From contig CM029366.1 of the NCBI GenBank assembly GCA_017165825.1, positions 27,197,862 to 27,261,861 on the forward strand: a DNA stretch of 64,000 bases. Reading direction: 5' to 3'. Of this stretch, positions 53,301 to 61,094 are shown piece after piece. The translations under genes and the position numbers were made by a program. Below the pieces are notes generated by a model. It saw nothing but the letters and a program-made list of their open reading frames with translations, made no database searches and was not told where the DNA came from. Numbering within the stretch: position 1 is the first letter of the stretch; every line of letters starts with the position of its first letter. The stretch comes from Hepsetus odoe (lineage: Eukaryota > Chordata > Actinopteri > Characiformes > Hepsetidae).

Positions 53301-53665
53301 CTTGTAATAACCTTTATTCCATTCTCAGTTGCCTTGCCTTTAACCCAGCAATTTTACTTCAAGAAATTATCAGACACTGTGCTTAAGCATGTACTCTCAC
53401 AATAAAACCACCAGTGTTAAATTAACCCAGTCAGTCTTAAATGAGCTCCCACAGAGTTCATACGAGCCTATTCAGCCAAGTGAGAACTCATCTGAAGTGT
53501 GTAGGAGTTAATTTAACAAATGGTGATTTCAGGGGAAGTAAGGTCTTTCACTGATATATTCAATCCTGCTTAATCTACTGAGTTGGAAACAGAACTAGCA
53601 TAGCGCTAATTCTGGGCCCTTGAAATGATGATTAAATGAACTGTATCTTTTTAAGCGTATAACAG

Positions 53666-53701
<36 letters not shown>

Positions 53702-56700
53702 CAGACAAACAATTACTACAAATATTGGGAGTAGTGATTCACTGGCTCATAGCACAGTGTTGTTGAATAAACATCATCAACGTGAATGGGCCGTTGGAAG
53801 GTAACCTTAAAAGTCAGCGTCAGTGTTTATATCGTGTAATGCAACACTAGATAAACTAGAGGCATTTTGTACATCTTTCAAAGAAATCATGTCACAGATG
53901 TTGGGTTGGAGTCTTGTCCAATGTGTCGAATTTCATTGGTGTACCATTGTCTATACCCAGAAGGGGAAATTGAGTATCATTTTGCTAAATGGAAGGCAAA
54001 AGTGGAAAATGGAAAAAACATAAAATCAGCAATACAAAGACTGTTAGCTGTCTACATAGAGGTTTAGTGCGTTTATTAAGCACTTACTAAAAGGGTACCA
54101 AATGTTATGCACATGCCATATTTTACTCTTCTAGTGTTCCAATACGTTAAATCCAGCAAAATAAATAATAACAGAGCATTATTTCATTATTTCATACAAG
54201 CCTTTCAGAGCACTCTGACATTTCTACATCTGTTATTTGTGTTCATCTTTACTTCTTATCAAGCACATTTTCTCTGTACAATTACAGCAGCCGGTCCTTT
54301 TATCATTTTGTACCTGTTCGGAACATATGAAGCCATTATGGTTTATGAAATATGCCATTAGGCTTAAAATGCTTTTCAATTCCACCTCGAAAACAGGCTA
54401 CGTATTTATTTTTTTATTAAAGGCCTGTAAGAGCCAAGGCTGATGAGAAGAAAGGTGCAAAGAATTGTTTCATTAATTTGTTCATAAGAGACTCGGCAGT
54501 ACCAGAGCAAATCAGCCCAATTATCTAAAACACAAGTCTAAAAGCGCAACTGCACTTATCACTTATACATAATTACAAATGTAGCACCCAGCCCACACAT
54601 TTTTTTTTTTTTTTTACTTTACACATATGCCCATGCATGTGCACCCAAACGTGTATTTATATCATCCTGAGGATATGCTATGTTGCATATGTTCTTCAGG
54701 ATAATTAGTTGAACATGTGAAGGTTTCTTTTCATCAGACCTAAGGTCAGTCTTTACTGAGTATCACAGTTCTGAGATCTTGTGGAAAAAAGTAAAAAATA
54801 TTTTGGCCCATGAATGCTATTACAGAATAATTGGACAATATTAAAGTCAGCGGTTTAAAGGAAGTCGAAGGGACACTGGTCTTCATTAGCGAGACTTTGA
54901 CTTATTCCTCCTCAAATCTTTTTTTTTTTTTTTTCTGCTGTCTGCCCCTAATTATTCTGTTTGGATTGGGAGTTCTGCTTGGTGCTCAGCTGCTCTTGCC
55001 TGGATGCCCTGGGGTCTTGTGTTGCGTTTCGTTGCCAGGGGCGCATTGCTCTTGGTTTCAGAGGCAGACCATTATTTCAGCTCAACTTTTGTTCAAGGAC
55101 ATAATACACTTAGGGGGGAAACAACCACAAGTCCACAGCACTGACAGCACAGCATTACAAATATTCATATTTATTTCGCAGTCTGGCCATGAACTTCAGC
55201 ATGTTTGTGGCATGTAACATTACTTTCCATGTAAAGCCAACAGAATTATTATTTTTAAAAAATAGTTCATTGAAACGAATAGTTTATTTACACATTTTTT
55301 TCCCCTCATACCAGAAGATCAAATAGTGAAAAATATTGCTTCTTCCAAACTGAAGCCCACAGGGTAATGCTGCTAACAAACACAAGACCAGGGGTCACCA
55401 ACATGGTTCCCGTGGGCACCAGGATGCCCCCAAGAACCGCATGAGTCGCCCGCGGACCCGTTCTAAAAATAGCAAATTCACCAGTCAGCAGCGTCTAAAA
55501 TGAAATTTCATCCTGTTGTTATTCTTCTTTAATCACATTTGCACTTATATAGATTTGGAAATTACAATATCTTAAAAAAGCATTTAAAACATGTTTATTA
55601 TACATGAAGTTTTGTTATTTAAGAAGAGTATATCAAACTGGTAGCCCTTCGTATGGCTCGGTACCCATGAAGTAGCTCTCAGTTTCAAAAAGGTTGGTGA
55701 CCCCTGCACTAGACTTTAGTTATCAACCAAACAGTTTCTGCACACATCATCACCAAATCCCGCACAAACCACAAAATGCCTTTCGATAAGATAAGACCAA
55801 AACATCTCTTTCATAAAACAGGTTCTGCTTTTACCCCTCAAAAGTAAGAGCTCTGTTCTAGATTCAGTTTTTAGGAGAACGACCAAATCTGATGTTAAAG
55901 CAGTCCTCCTTTGTGGTAAGGTGAAGAGGTGGAGACAGAAATGGCTCACCACTAGCTATGATGCTTGTGTCTCAAAATAAGTCATACAGTGTCCTAAGCA
56001 AGATCCATCTGCATCTGTGACAACTTGGTCATAACCAGGATGCAGTTGAATTTTTCCAGAAACAGTCTGGTAAATATTGTTTTCTAGTGTGTGTAGACAC
56101 TGTTAGCCATGTAACACCAGTGCTAAACTCAGCTGATGATCAATATCTGCAATAAATTGTGGACATCTGATATTTGCCAAGCCATCATTTTCAACAATAG
56201 TGTGTAATTTGACATCCTACATCCATGCATCTGCTTCTGGCACAGTGACAGGTTTCTGGATTTAAAATGAAGTCTTATCATTAATACATTTTCCTTGGAA
56301 TACATGGAAAATGGCTTCATGCCTGGGACAAGCCCTTTTTGGCTTTAGTGTCCATATTAACTCCAATTCTCTTTGGCAACCACCCCCAGTAGAAGGACCA
56401 ACTTCACAGTATTTGCAAAGCATAACTGACATTATCGACATGTTTCACCATCAACGCACCAGTGAGCATTATCCACAAAAAAATAAAGAAGCAGTGAGGC
56501 TCATCCAATTATTCATGGATGGCTTCAGCTGACCGCTGGCTCCGTGCCCCCTTATCAGATTAAACTAAGTCGCCAACACAAGCGACATCAATGCAAACTT
56601 TGAGGGCAGTTGTGTAAACATTGCATATTACAGCCCATATAACGGAGGTTCGAGGACGGAAAGGAAATTGTTCCCTGTTGTGGCTCAAAGTGAACCAGCT

Positions 56701-56875
56701 GCATGCAGTGTGCCTTGTTTCAGGAGCGAAAAAGAGAGACAAACAAATATGTGCAATTTCACGTGGTGACAAAGATGCAAAAGGAATGATGCTAAAAGAT
56801 GAGAGGTTGCCAGAGAATTAGTTCAGTCTAAACATGATCATCATAGGGAGCCCTAATCCTATTCCCATTAATTCA

Positions 56876-56920
<45 letters not shown>

Positions 56921-58076
56921 TCTGCTCCTCATTTACGTCCTTCTGCCTCTTCCGTCATGAATGGTGGATTTAACATTTATTTTAAACTCATTTGTTCGAC
57001 TGCACTGAAACAATGTTTATGCCCTCATGGACACAATGTTTTATTGCGCTGTATTGAGCAGATTTGACGATGAGCTCTGCATTTTCCTCTTAATCCTTTC
57101 CACTATGAGAACGAATAATCCTTAATTGTCACAAATGTCAAAATGTGAAAGAGGATGCGAGTGAAATATAGGGTTTATTTTGCTCTGGTTTGTCTGTAAC
57201 AATGGGAAGGCAAGTTTTTACAGCACTGAAAATGAACTGTAAGACAGCCATAGAGATTGCCCCACAGATCACAACTTAGTTTACCCTTTTATGTTTTCTT
57301 TTTTGTTTTTTTTTTTGCTAACAGTCATTCTAAAGCACTGCATATGCGTGAGCCATTTGATGCCTTGTCAGTTTCTGAAAAGGCAGACGAAAGCCGATCA
57401 CGCTTGCCTGTCTGTGCCCACAGATGCAGATTTACTTCTATAATTCAGATGACTTTGACAGTCTCAGTACAGCGATAAAGGAGAAGAGAATCATCGCTGC
57501 CATGGCTGTCTTCTTTCAGGTAAAGATCCACCCCTTCTATACAAGAGTCGCAGTTATAGAAAGAGCGAAAAGAGTAAGCGAGCATTAGGGCTGTCATTAG
57601 GACTACTGAACTTAAATGCGATGGATCAAATGAATTTGAATTACAAACGCTGGTGAAAAAAACATGAAAAGTAAGACGTGTCCCTTTATGAAGCGTGAAT
57701 TTCTAGTTACAAATCTAGTTCTTCTTTTTGGAGGCTAATAATTACATTTCTTCAAGGCAGTTTCCTTGATATGCACCCAGTTATTTCGTACTAGACCTCA
57801 AATATCTTTTTGTGGGTATGATGTATTCATTTTTATAGCTTAGTCCATATCTCCCATTAATAACCAGGAAATAATGATGGTGTTTTGAGGGCCTTTATGT
57901 TTGTAGAAGTAAGTTTGTTTGTTTTTTCGTTACTTATTTTCACAAAATAATTATACAGCCTAGTTTTCAGCCCTGGGCTCACGGCTCAGTGTTGATGTCG
58001 ATCTGGAGTTGGTAAATTTGACCCACCAGTGTGGGTGGTGGGTGTTTTTGCTATTACATTCAGAAGAAGAGGCAGA

Positions 58077-58110
<34 letters not shown>

Positions 58111-59831
58111 AACCTTTTTGAAGCTTGATTGATTTACATTTACTTTGGTGAGCATAGCTCAAGCAGGGCAGCGTTATCAGGGTGGGAGCAACAGACAAAA
58201 GAGAGAGAATGTGTGCTAACTTGCCCTCCGGCCATCTAGAACATCAACTTCCTTTTGTTGATGGACAAAGCATTAAAAGAAATGAGACAGGAGAACATTT
58301 CTGTAGCTTTTCTCCTGCTGTCAGTCACTGTAGGGTTGTGGTAGCCTAGGGGTAGGATACTCAGCTGCAGACTAAGAGGTTGTTGTAGGAAATCTCCAAA
58401 GAGACATGTTTTGGATGTTCCTTTCAGTGATATATGACACACAATTTCACACATACTGTAATCTTAATACAGTTTGAGACAAGTGGATGTAAGGTGACTA
58501 AATGTCCTGAAAAAACTGTATATATAAGACATATATAAGACAGACCTTATTTAAAATCAGAAAAATAGTTGGCACCATTTCTGCTTATAGTGTGTATTAC
58601 TTTTAAACATTACTTACAATAGATTTAAGCAGGAAGGTGTTTCAGCACCTGCCCATGGCTTCTGTTATAAATGTGTATGGACTGAATATGTTCTCTGTTG
58701 ATTCTTTTATAGCAGTTGTTGATTTTTTATTAGCTTCTTTAACAACCGACTTTTTGCTCTAGAAGTAGATTGCAGCTGCAAAACCACTGAATTATTCCAT
58801 TAAAGGCCCCGGTGGTGATGACAGGATGTTGAAAGTGCAGAATCCAGCAGTATATTATAATCTATTTATCATTTTGCTCTTTTGTACCGACACATAAAAC
58901 ATTTGTTCATTTTTATCCACTCATTGGCACAAAAACAAAGACCCCTTTCACACACACTGTCCCTCAGGCAACAGGTCTATTCCTCAGGCGGAAAGTGGAG
59001 CACAGGTGTGCTCTATGTAGGTCCGTTGTCAGGCAGTGAAGGACTATGAGCGTGTGGGGACTTAAACACTCACAGCCAATTCTGACAGTGTTATGGCTTA
59101 CCACTATTAGCGCCCAGACGAATGGTGTCGTTTAAAGCAGGACGTGGTCATGGCTCTGGGTTTTATATAGCTAATCAATGTGAAGATCCTATGCTTGGAA
59201 GCTCCCATGGGCTCCACTTTGCGTGGCGCCAACCAAAGCCTCTGCATTAGCGGAATGGAATGAATACATACAATCTAATGACCTGAATAAGAGTCTTCAC
59301 CAGTGTAAATAAGAAGTGCTTACATCAGCATATCGAAACTTTCTTACGTTAAAGCATTTCTCATGCTCTCTTGGAATAATTTATGGTAGCATTGAAGGAT
59401 GTGTACTGTATAAGCATACGCAAACAGAACCACTCGCTCTGAATGGCTATTTGTTATTGGATTTTTTGCAGGTAGGGAAGAGGGACAATATGGCAGCTGA
59501 GCCTATCATCATGGGTCTCAAACGTGTTGTTCATCACGGTGAGTGTGGGATATTGCAGCTGTAGGAACACAAAAAAACAGATTCACATGGATCTGCCAAA
59601 TATGCAGTAGCAGCCTGTCATGAGCCAATGCCTTTGCTTGGTTGGTATATTTGTTTTGTCTTGTATTCACCAGAGAAAGAGACAAACCTGGGGCCTTTTA
59701 TCCTGCGGGACCTTTTGCCACTCTCTATGGGAAGCTACTATCGTTACACAGGCTCCCTGACTACACCCCCATGCAGTAAAGTGGTGGAGTGGATCGTTTT
59801 CAGTCGACCCGTTTATCTGTCCCCTCACCAG
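6820..59831 (+). CDS. ptprg: ptprg, receptor-type protein tyrosine phosphatase gamma: exons 1-7 (5' part)
   Basis: The seven coding exons, listed separately, total 798 nt or 266 codons with consistent phases and GT-AG borders. The protein starts with a signal peptide (core about residues 10-23), followed by a short basic linker (30-43) and a carbonic-anhydrase-like domain from about residue 44 to beyond 266. Motifs seen include QSPIDI (69-74), SGAGLPGRFKAEKVEFHWG (121-139), GSEHSING (146-153) and YYRYTGSLTTPP (235-246). These match PTPRG much better than its paralogue PTPRZ1. By homology it is a type I membrane receptor phosphatase whose ectodomain binds contactins. Positions equivalent to the CA zinc ligands are E135, H137 and Q161, so zinc hydration activity is not expected. 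C64 and C247 are the likely conserved disulphide pair. NKT (99-101) and NGS (142-144) are possible glycosylation sites. The remaining exons lie past 64000. I cannot tell whether this is the fish a or b copy. Confidence 0.96.
7390..7545. repeat. Possible MITE remnant of the GGTTCTTxAAGG type
   Basis: It contains AATGGTTCTTCAAGGATGCT, GTGGGTTCTACAGAGAACC, CATGCCTTCTCATGATGATG and CCCAAAATGGTTCC. These resemble a small fish DNA-transposon family built on GGTTCT/AGAACC repeats. Fragments of the same kind may lie at 8808-8900 and 36338-36400. Family assignment is from memory and weak. Confidence 0.4.
8299..8328. repeat. Perfect 12 bp inverted repeat, 6 nt loop
   Basis: Arms AAGATTAATCCT and AGGATTAATCTT flank GATTCG. 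Each arm contains TAATCC/GGATTA, the core site of Otx/Pitx-type homeodomain proteins. Function unknown. Confidence 0.6.
10039..10068. repeat. (GT)n microsatellite
   Basis: About 15 GT units. Looser GT-rich sequence continues around 10150-10310. Confidence 0.95.
11105..11321. repeat. AAC/AAT then ATT trinucleotide block
   Basis: A purine-rich run of AAC, AAT and GAT triplets (to about 11260) is followed by ATT triplets (11261-11321). The two halves are partly complementary and could fold into a hairpin. Open frames across it are low-complexity artefacts. Confidence 0.9.
15282..15300. repeat. (CA)n short microsatellite
   Basis: Nine to ten CA units. Confidence 0.85.
15970..16713. repeat. Long (GA)n homopurine tract, 0.74 kb
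   Basis: Almost every base on the + strand is A or G. GA runs are interrupted by recurring variants such as GCAAGGGAGAGAAAGAG, GTGAGAAAAAGAG and GAATGAGGGAG. The repeated variants imply internal segment duplication and not simple slippage alone. Long Glu/Arg or Leu/Ser open frames across it are artefacts. Such tracts can adopt triplex DNA. Confidence 0.97.
17290..17545 (+). repeat. Interspersed repeat C (copy 1)
   Basis: It carries a decayed form of a widespread fish repeat: TTTGTGTGGGTTTCCTGCAC, AAAGACATGTACATCAGG, GGCAACCTGTCCAGGG and GAATGATGGATGAATGA at the end. The class (LINE tail or SINE) is uncertain. A second decayed copy follows 230 bp later. Confidence 0.65.
17775..18010 (+). repeat. 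Interspersed repeat C (copy 2)
   Basis: Same order of motifs as copy 1: TGTGTGGAGTTTGGATG, GGTTTCCTCCTACAGTCCAA, ATGCACATCAGG, TTTCCAGGGTG and GTGTGCTGGGA. Diverged and truncated at both ends. Confidence 0.65.
19585..19789 (+). repeat. tRNA-derived SINE, family B
   Basis: Near full length: GGTGGTCCAGCCGTTGGATA (A box region), GGTTCAAATTCACC (B box), the body GAGCAAAACCCTTAACCCTG and the tail GCGTCTGCTAAATGCCATAA with ATGTAAAT. Confidence 0.9.
20673..20827. repeat. (TC)n pyrimidine tract
   Basis: About 155 bp of TC repeats with minor breaks on the + strand, the opposite sense to the GA tracts at 15970 and 25635. Confidence 0.95.
21062..21255 (+). repeat. SINE with family A head and repeat C tail
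   Basis: The head GCGTGGTGGCCTAGTGGTTC and body GCCCTGAGGTACCCTTTTGA match family A. The 3' part GGTTGGCGAATTGTCCAGGG and GTGTGAGCTGGGATG matches the end of repeat C. The copy at 38961 has the same join, so the chimera is a real subfamily. Confidence 0.8.
21512..21735 (-). repeat. tRNA-derived SINE, family A (reverse)
   Basis: On the minus strand: GGGGCAGTGGTGGCCTAGTA, CCCTCAATGTATCC, TCACTGCTCCCTGGGAGC, then a tail that reads toward TTCACT. Confidence 0.85.
21736..21880 (-). repeat. Partial family A SINE (reverse), tandem to the last
   Basis: It repeats the motifs GGGGGCAGCTATTTATAGCA, CAGGGAGCAGTGATGG, TCTTGCTCAAGGATACCTCA and CCTACTGGTCTGGGA but lacks the tRNA-like head. Confidence 0.75.
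22382..22441 (+). CDS. ptprg: ptprg exon 2: linker into the CA-like domain
   Basis: This 60 nt exon (phase 1 to phase 1) has acceptor CTACAG (to 22381) and donor GTGAGT (22442). It encodes residues 30-50, an Arg-rich stretch followed by GEPYWVYSG, which matches the start of the PTPRG carbonic-anhydrase-like domain (GDPYWAYSG in mammals). The linker is shorter than in mammals. A second possible acceptor, AAG at 22365-22366, would lengthen the exon in frame by 15 nt. Confidence 0.92.
23679..23699. repeat. (AT)n microsatellite
   Basis: About ten TA units just before a Tc1-type MITE. Confidence 0.9.
23724..24268. mobile_element. Tc1-type MITE, copy 1
   Basis: Terminal inverted repeats: left TACTGTGCAAAAGTTTTAGG, right end complementary with one change (ACTTTTCCACAGTA). 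The repeats continue inward through GCAGGTGTGA and more loosely through TTTACAGCAT. The element is flanked by TA, as expected for Tc1/mariner. It has no transposase frame. The 545 bp interior contains GGATTATAGTCGGTGTCTGA, also present in copy 2 in the opposite sense. Confidence 0.88.
24766..24878. repeat. (GT)n compound microsatellite
   Basis: Three GT runs are separated by GTACTACAAAGGCAT and by GCACGC/GCGGT interruptions. A CA run follows at 25081, so the two could pair. Confidence 0.95.
25081..25109. repeat. (CA)n microsatellite
   Basis: About 14 CA units. Confidence 0.95.
25635..25763. repeat. (GA)n purine tract
   Basis: About 129 bp of GA repeats with a few GACAGAG and GATGAGAG breaks. 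Confidence 0.95.
25918..26422. mobile_element. Tc1-type MITE, copy 2
   Basis: The right end CACCTGCCTAAAACTTTTGC and ACAGTA matches copy 1. The left terminal repeat is eroded, but CAAACAAAGAATGCTTCAGA matches the subterminal sequence of copy 1. The interior (CACCGACTATAATCCTACAG, GATGATCATCAGTACC) is the reverse complement of that of copy 1, so the copies are inverted relative to each other. Confidence 0.85.
27608..27687. repeat. (GT)n microsatellite, about 40 units
   Basis: Uninterrupted and the longest pure GT run in the window, so likely length-polymorphic. Confidence 0.97.
27841..27881. repeat. (CT)n microsatellite
   Basis: About 19 CT units ending CCCCGCC. Confidence 0.93.
31620..32906. 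repeat. 1.28 kb TAG trinucleotide array with higher-order order
   Basis: TAG triplets carry substitutions (CAG, TCG, TGG, TTG, ATT, AAG). In the right half they form a recurring longer unit: a few TAG, then CAGTCGTAGCAG, then TAGTAGTGGTAGTATTAG. This indicates expansion by duplication of longer units. Stop-free frames (poly-Val on +, poly-Thr on -) follow from the triplet period and are not genes. Confidence 0.97.
38703..38735. repeat. Perfect 16 bp palindrome with 1 nt spacer
   Basis: Arms CAGCTGTGAGTATAGA and TCTATACTCACAGCTG flank one A. A further partial copy, GAGTATAGAATCACAATATA, follows directly. Confidence 0.85.
38961..39200 (+). repeat. SINE with family A head and repeat C tail
   Basis: GTGGTGGCCTAGTGGTTAGG (A box), GGGTTTGAACCCC (B box), CCCTGAGGTAAGCTTGAGCA, then GGCGACCTGTCCAGGGTGTG and GTGTGAGCTGGGATGGACTC. 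It contains a 14 bp C run (39121-39134) and ends in GAAT repeats. Same chimeric structure as the copy at 21062. Confidence 0.88.
40236..40446 (+). repeat. tRNA-derived SINE, family A
   Basis: GCAGCGGTGGCCTAGTGGTT, B box GTGGGTTCAAACCC, GAACAAGGTACTGTCCCTGT, and the tail TGTGCTGTGCTGTGTTTCAC to CTTTCACTTT. One of the best-kept copies, with a small internal deletion after the B box. Confidence 0.9.
41323..41498 (+). repeat. tRNA-derived SINE, family A, internally deleted
   Basis: The head CTGCGGTGGCCAAGTGGTTA and GACCAGTTGCCCTGAGGT are joined directly to the CTGCACGGTGTG tail region, so the central part is missing. Confidence 0.85.
44548..44718. repeat. Diverged interspersed repeat
   Basis: AGTGATTCTCAGCCATGGTG, TTTTCCATTGCTCCAGTATG, CTGATCCAGCTGATCAGAG and GGGCCAGGGCTGGAAAACCC resemble a common fish repeat with imperfect inverted ends, probably hAT-derived. 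Assignment from memory. Confidence 0.45.
46761..46944 (+). repeat. tRNA-derived SINE, family B
   Basis: ATGGTGGTCTAGTGGTAGGA (A box), GGGTTCAAATCCCACC (B box), GGGTTCCTGAGCAAAACCCT, then GGAAGTCGCTCTGGACAGAG and GCATCTGCTAAACG. The last bases of the tail are diverged. Confidence 0.9.
48148..48345 (+). repeat. Family A SINE, 5' truncated, with (ATT)n tail
   Basis: It begins at ATATGATCGGAGGATTGGGG, keeps the B box GGATTCGAACCCC and the full body, and ends in ATTATTATT repeats. 5' truncation with a simple-repeat tail is typical of LINE-driven retrotransposition. It ends about 250 bp before exon 3. Confidence 0.88.
48594..48773 (+). CDS. ptprg: ptprg exon 3: CA-like domain, N-terminal part
   Basis: This 180 nt exon (phase 1 to phase 1) has acceptor CCTAG and donor GTTAGT. 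It encodes residues 50-110, including ECGEKNQSPIDI, a core carbonic anhydrase motif, and SSNKTSMKNTGKT, very close to mammalian PTPRG. C64 is expected to pair with C247 in exon 7. C85 is an extra cysteine where mammals have a different residue. NKT at 99-101 is a glycosylation sequon. Confidence 0.97.
50515..50825 (+). repeat. Interspersed repeat C (copy 3)
   Basis: TGTGCATGGGTTTCCACCCA, CAGTCTGTAGACATGCATGT, TAGGTGGATTGACGATGCTA, ACTGGCGACCTTTCCAGC and TAGGATAGGCTCCACCC, ending GATGATGAATGA. The best preserved copy in the window. Confidence 0.75.
50968..51100 (-). repeat. Interspersed repeat C fragment (reverse)
   Basis: GGAGCTTATCCCAGCTCTC and ACACCCTGGACAGGTCGCCA are the 3' part of repeat C on the minus strand, about 140 bp from the + strand copy. 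Confidence 0.65.
51172..51515. mobile_element. Palindromic MITE with 59 bp terminal inverted repeats
   Basis: The ends at 51172-51230 and 51457-51515 are inverted copies differing at three of 59 positions, beginning CACTTGCAAACCCAGATAAC. The 226 bp interior is AT-rich with no coding capacity. No clear target duplication is seen, so the superfamily is open. The close match of the arms suggests a fairly recent insertion. Confidence 0.9.
52306..52454 (+). CDS. ptprg: ptprg exon 4: CA-like domain core
   Basis: This 149 nt exon follows a strong pyrimidine tract ending CCCCAG and ends at donor GTAGTT. It encodes residues 110-159. The stretch KNDYFVSGAGLPGRFKAEK then VEFHWG is nearly identical to mammalian PTPRG. 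In active CA isozymes this segment carries two zinc histidines in the pattern HFHWG. Here the first is E135 and only H137 remains. The GTAGTT donor is weaker than GTAAGT, but the phase-0 join to exon 5 supports it. Confidence 0.97.
52615..52832 (-). repeat. tRNA-derived SINE, family A (reverse)
   Basis: On the minus strand: GGGGCAGGGGTGGCTTAGTC, GTTAGGGACAAGGTCCC, GGTACCATCCCCATCACTTA, then a tail with ATTTTATTACGG and ACATAGTCACTTTCACTTTA. Confidence 0.85.
53668..53701. repeat. (CA)n microsatellite
   Basis: About 17 CA units. Confidence 0.95.
55389..55706. mobile_element. Non-autonomous hAT element (MITE)
   Basis: Terminal inverted repeats CAGGGGTCACCAAC and GTTGGTGACCCCTG are typical of Charlie-type hAT elements. 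The flanks CACAAGAC and CACTAGAC match at 7 of 8 positions, fitting an 8 bp hAT target duplication. The 318 bp body has no transposase frame. Confidence 0.9.
56880..56918. repeat. (CT)n microsatellite
   Basis: About 19 CT units. Confidence 0.95.
57424..57519 (+). CDS. ptprg: ptprg exon 5: CA-like domain
   Basis: This 96 nt exon (phase 0 to phase 0) has acceptor CCACAG and donor GTAAAG. It encodes residues 160-191, starting MQIYFYNSDDFDS and ending AAMAVFFQ, matching PTPRG. Q161 occupies the position of the third zinc histidine of active carbonic anhydrases, so the metal site is incomplete. Confidence 0.96.
58078..58108. repeat. (GA)n microsatellite
   Basis: About 15 GA units. Confidence 0.93.
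58335..58382 (+). repeat. Family B SINE head fragment
   Basis: TTGTGGTAGCCTAGGGGTAG and GATACTCAGCTGCAGACTAA resemble the tRNA-like A box region of family B. The rest of the element is absent. Confidence 0.6.
59472..59538 (+). CDS. ptprg: ptprg exon 6: CA-like domain
   Basis: This 67 nt exon (phase 0 to phase 1) has acceptor TTGCAG and donor GTGAGT. It encodes residues 192-213 plus one base, reading VGKRDNMAAEPIIMGLKRVV then HH. This aligns with the PTPRG segment that contains PIIHGLKGVVHH in mammals. The following intron is only 135 bp (59539-59673), the shortest in the window. Confidence 0.95.
59674..59831 (+). CDS. ptprg: ptprg exon 7: CA-like domain, last exon in the window
   Basis: This 158 nt exon (phase 1 to phase 0) has acceptor CACCAG and a full consensus donor GTAAGT (59832). 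It encodes residues 214-266, including GPFILRDLLPLSMGS and YYRYTGSLTTPPCSKVVEW, the conserved carbonic anhydrase segment with the SLTTPP motif and C247. It ends at SPHQ. In mammals the next exon begins LEAFYS, and no such sequence is visible before 64000. A transposon relic starts 7 bp after the exon. Confidence 0.97.
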
Positions 59832-59838
59832 GTAAGTA

Positions 59839-60190
59839 CACCAATCAGCCATAACATTAAAACTGCCTCCCAAGCATCGTGTAGGTCCCCTGAATGCAGC
59901 TTAATAACCTCAAGGCATAGACTGCACAAGACATTTACATTTACATTTACATTTACAGCATTTAACAGACACTCTTATCCATGCTGGGTGTCGGACACCA
60001 AAATCTAAGCATTGGATCCTTTAAGTCTTGTGAGTTGCACAGTTTGGCATCCATGGATCAGACTAGTTTGTCCAGCAAATCCTACAAATGCTTGATCAGA
60101 TCTGGGGAACTTAGAGGCCAAGTCAACACCATGAATTCTTTATCATGTTTCTCAACCACTGAGCAGGTTTTGTATTGTAGGCCATTGTAA
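59839..60190 (-). mobile_element. Tc1-like relic at the exon 7 splice donor
   Basis: It begins ACCAATCAGCCATAACATTA, the terminal repeat of a widespread fish Tc1-like family, directly after a TA that is part of GTAAGTA. After a deletion it continues with transposase C-terminal sequence in reverse (TGGATCAGACTAGTTTGTCC, TCTGGGGAACTTAGAGGCCA, AAGTCAACACCATGAATTCT). It is interrupted by a family B SINE tail. The right limit is approximate and no intact frame remains. Confidence 0.82.
59931..59981 (-). repeat. Family B SINE tail fragment (reverse)
   Basis: Repeated ACATTT units are followed by ACAGCATTTAACAGACACTC and TTATCC, the reverse of the family B 3' end, lying within the Tc1 relic. Confidence 0.75.
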
Positions 60191-60357
60191 TTAACTTATA
60201 TGGATGAATGCTAGGATTTTTAATGTAATATAATAATAATGGAAAGTAAATGCATACAATTATATAAAATGATTTATAATAATTGAGTAAAATGGGGGAA
60301 AAAATCAGCAATTGCTCATTTTTAGCCAGATTTCTAGAATGAAGAACAGATGTGGAT

Positions 60358-60420
60358 GTGAAGCACCGATGTAAGTCCCTCGGGATAAAAGTGTCAGTTA
60401 AATGTATTAAATGTAAATTT
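60358..60420 (+). repeat. SINE tail fragment
   Basis: GTAAGTCCCTCGGGATAAAA, GTGTCAGTTAAATG and AAATGTAAAT resemble the conserved 3' end shared by several fish SINEs. The 5' part is missing. Confidence 0.55.
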
Positions 60421-61094
60421 TGAAATGTTAATGCTTTGCAGCTTCAACGCTTTCAACACAGCAAGGCTTTTATGATAACGCAGTTATTATGGACTGCTCA
60501 ATTCAAAAAATAATTCTAAATTAAGACTAGTGTTTAGTGGTCGTATCTGCAGGTCTTGGCTTCATCATGAACATTTTCAAACATGCTGTTTATCCGATGA
60601 GTATGACAGTATTTTGTACTTATGTACAGTATCTCACAAAAGTGAGTACACCCCTCACATTTTTGTAAATATTTTATTATATCTTTTCATGGGACAACAC
60701 TGAAGATATGACACTTTAATGCAATGTTAAGTAGTCGGTGTACAGCTTGTATTACAGTGTAAATTTGCTGTCCCTTCAAAATAACTCAACACACAGCCAT
60801 TAATATCTAATCTGCTTGCAACAAAAGTGAGTACACCCCTAAGTGAAAAATGTCCACATTGTGCCCAATTATCCATTTTCCCTCCCCGGTGTCATGTGAC
60901 TCATTACTGTTAAAAGGTCTCAGGTGTGAATGAGGAGCAGGTGTGTTAAATTTGGTGTTATCGCTCTCACACTCTCTCATACTGGTCACTGGAAGTTCAA
61001 CATGGCAAAGAACTCTCTGAGGAGCTGAAAAAAAGATTTGTTGCTCTACATAAAGATGGCCTCAGGCATCTTTAGAAGATTGCCAACACCCTGA

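Larger units (their letters stand above)
52455..57423 (+). other. ptprg: ptprg intron 4 (5.0 kb)
   Basis: Donor GTAGTT, acceptor CCACAG. It holds a reverse SINE, a hAT MITE and three microsatellites. The stretches 52840-53665, 53705-55385, 55720-56875 and 56920-57423 show no gene or recognised repeat. Confidence 0.85.
57520..59471 (+). other. ptprg: ptprg intron 5 (2.0 kb)
   Basis: Donor GTAAAG, acceptor TTGCAG. It contains a GA run (58078-58108) and a SINE head fragment. Nothing else is recognised. Confidence 0.85.

Noticed and set aside
60120..60190. A frame reading FSTTEQVL that recalls the FTTEQQ segment of the next ptprg exon
   Set aside because: It lies inside a Tc1 transposase relic (reverse strand sequence), lacks a good acceptor and is not followed by the expected residues.
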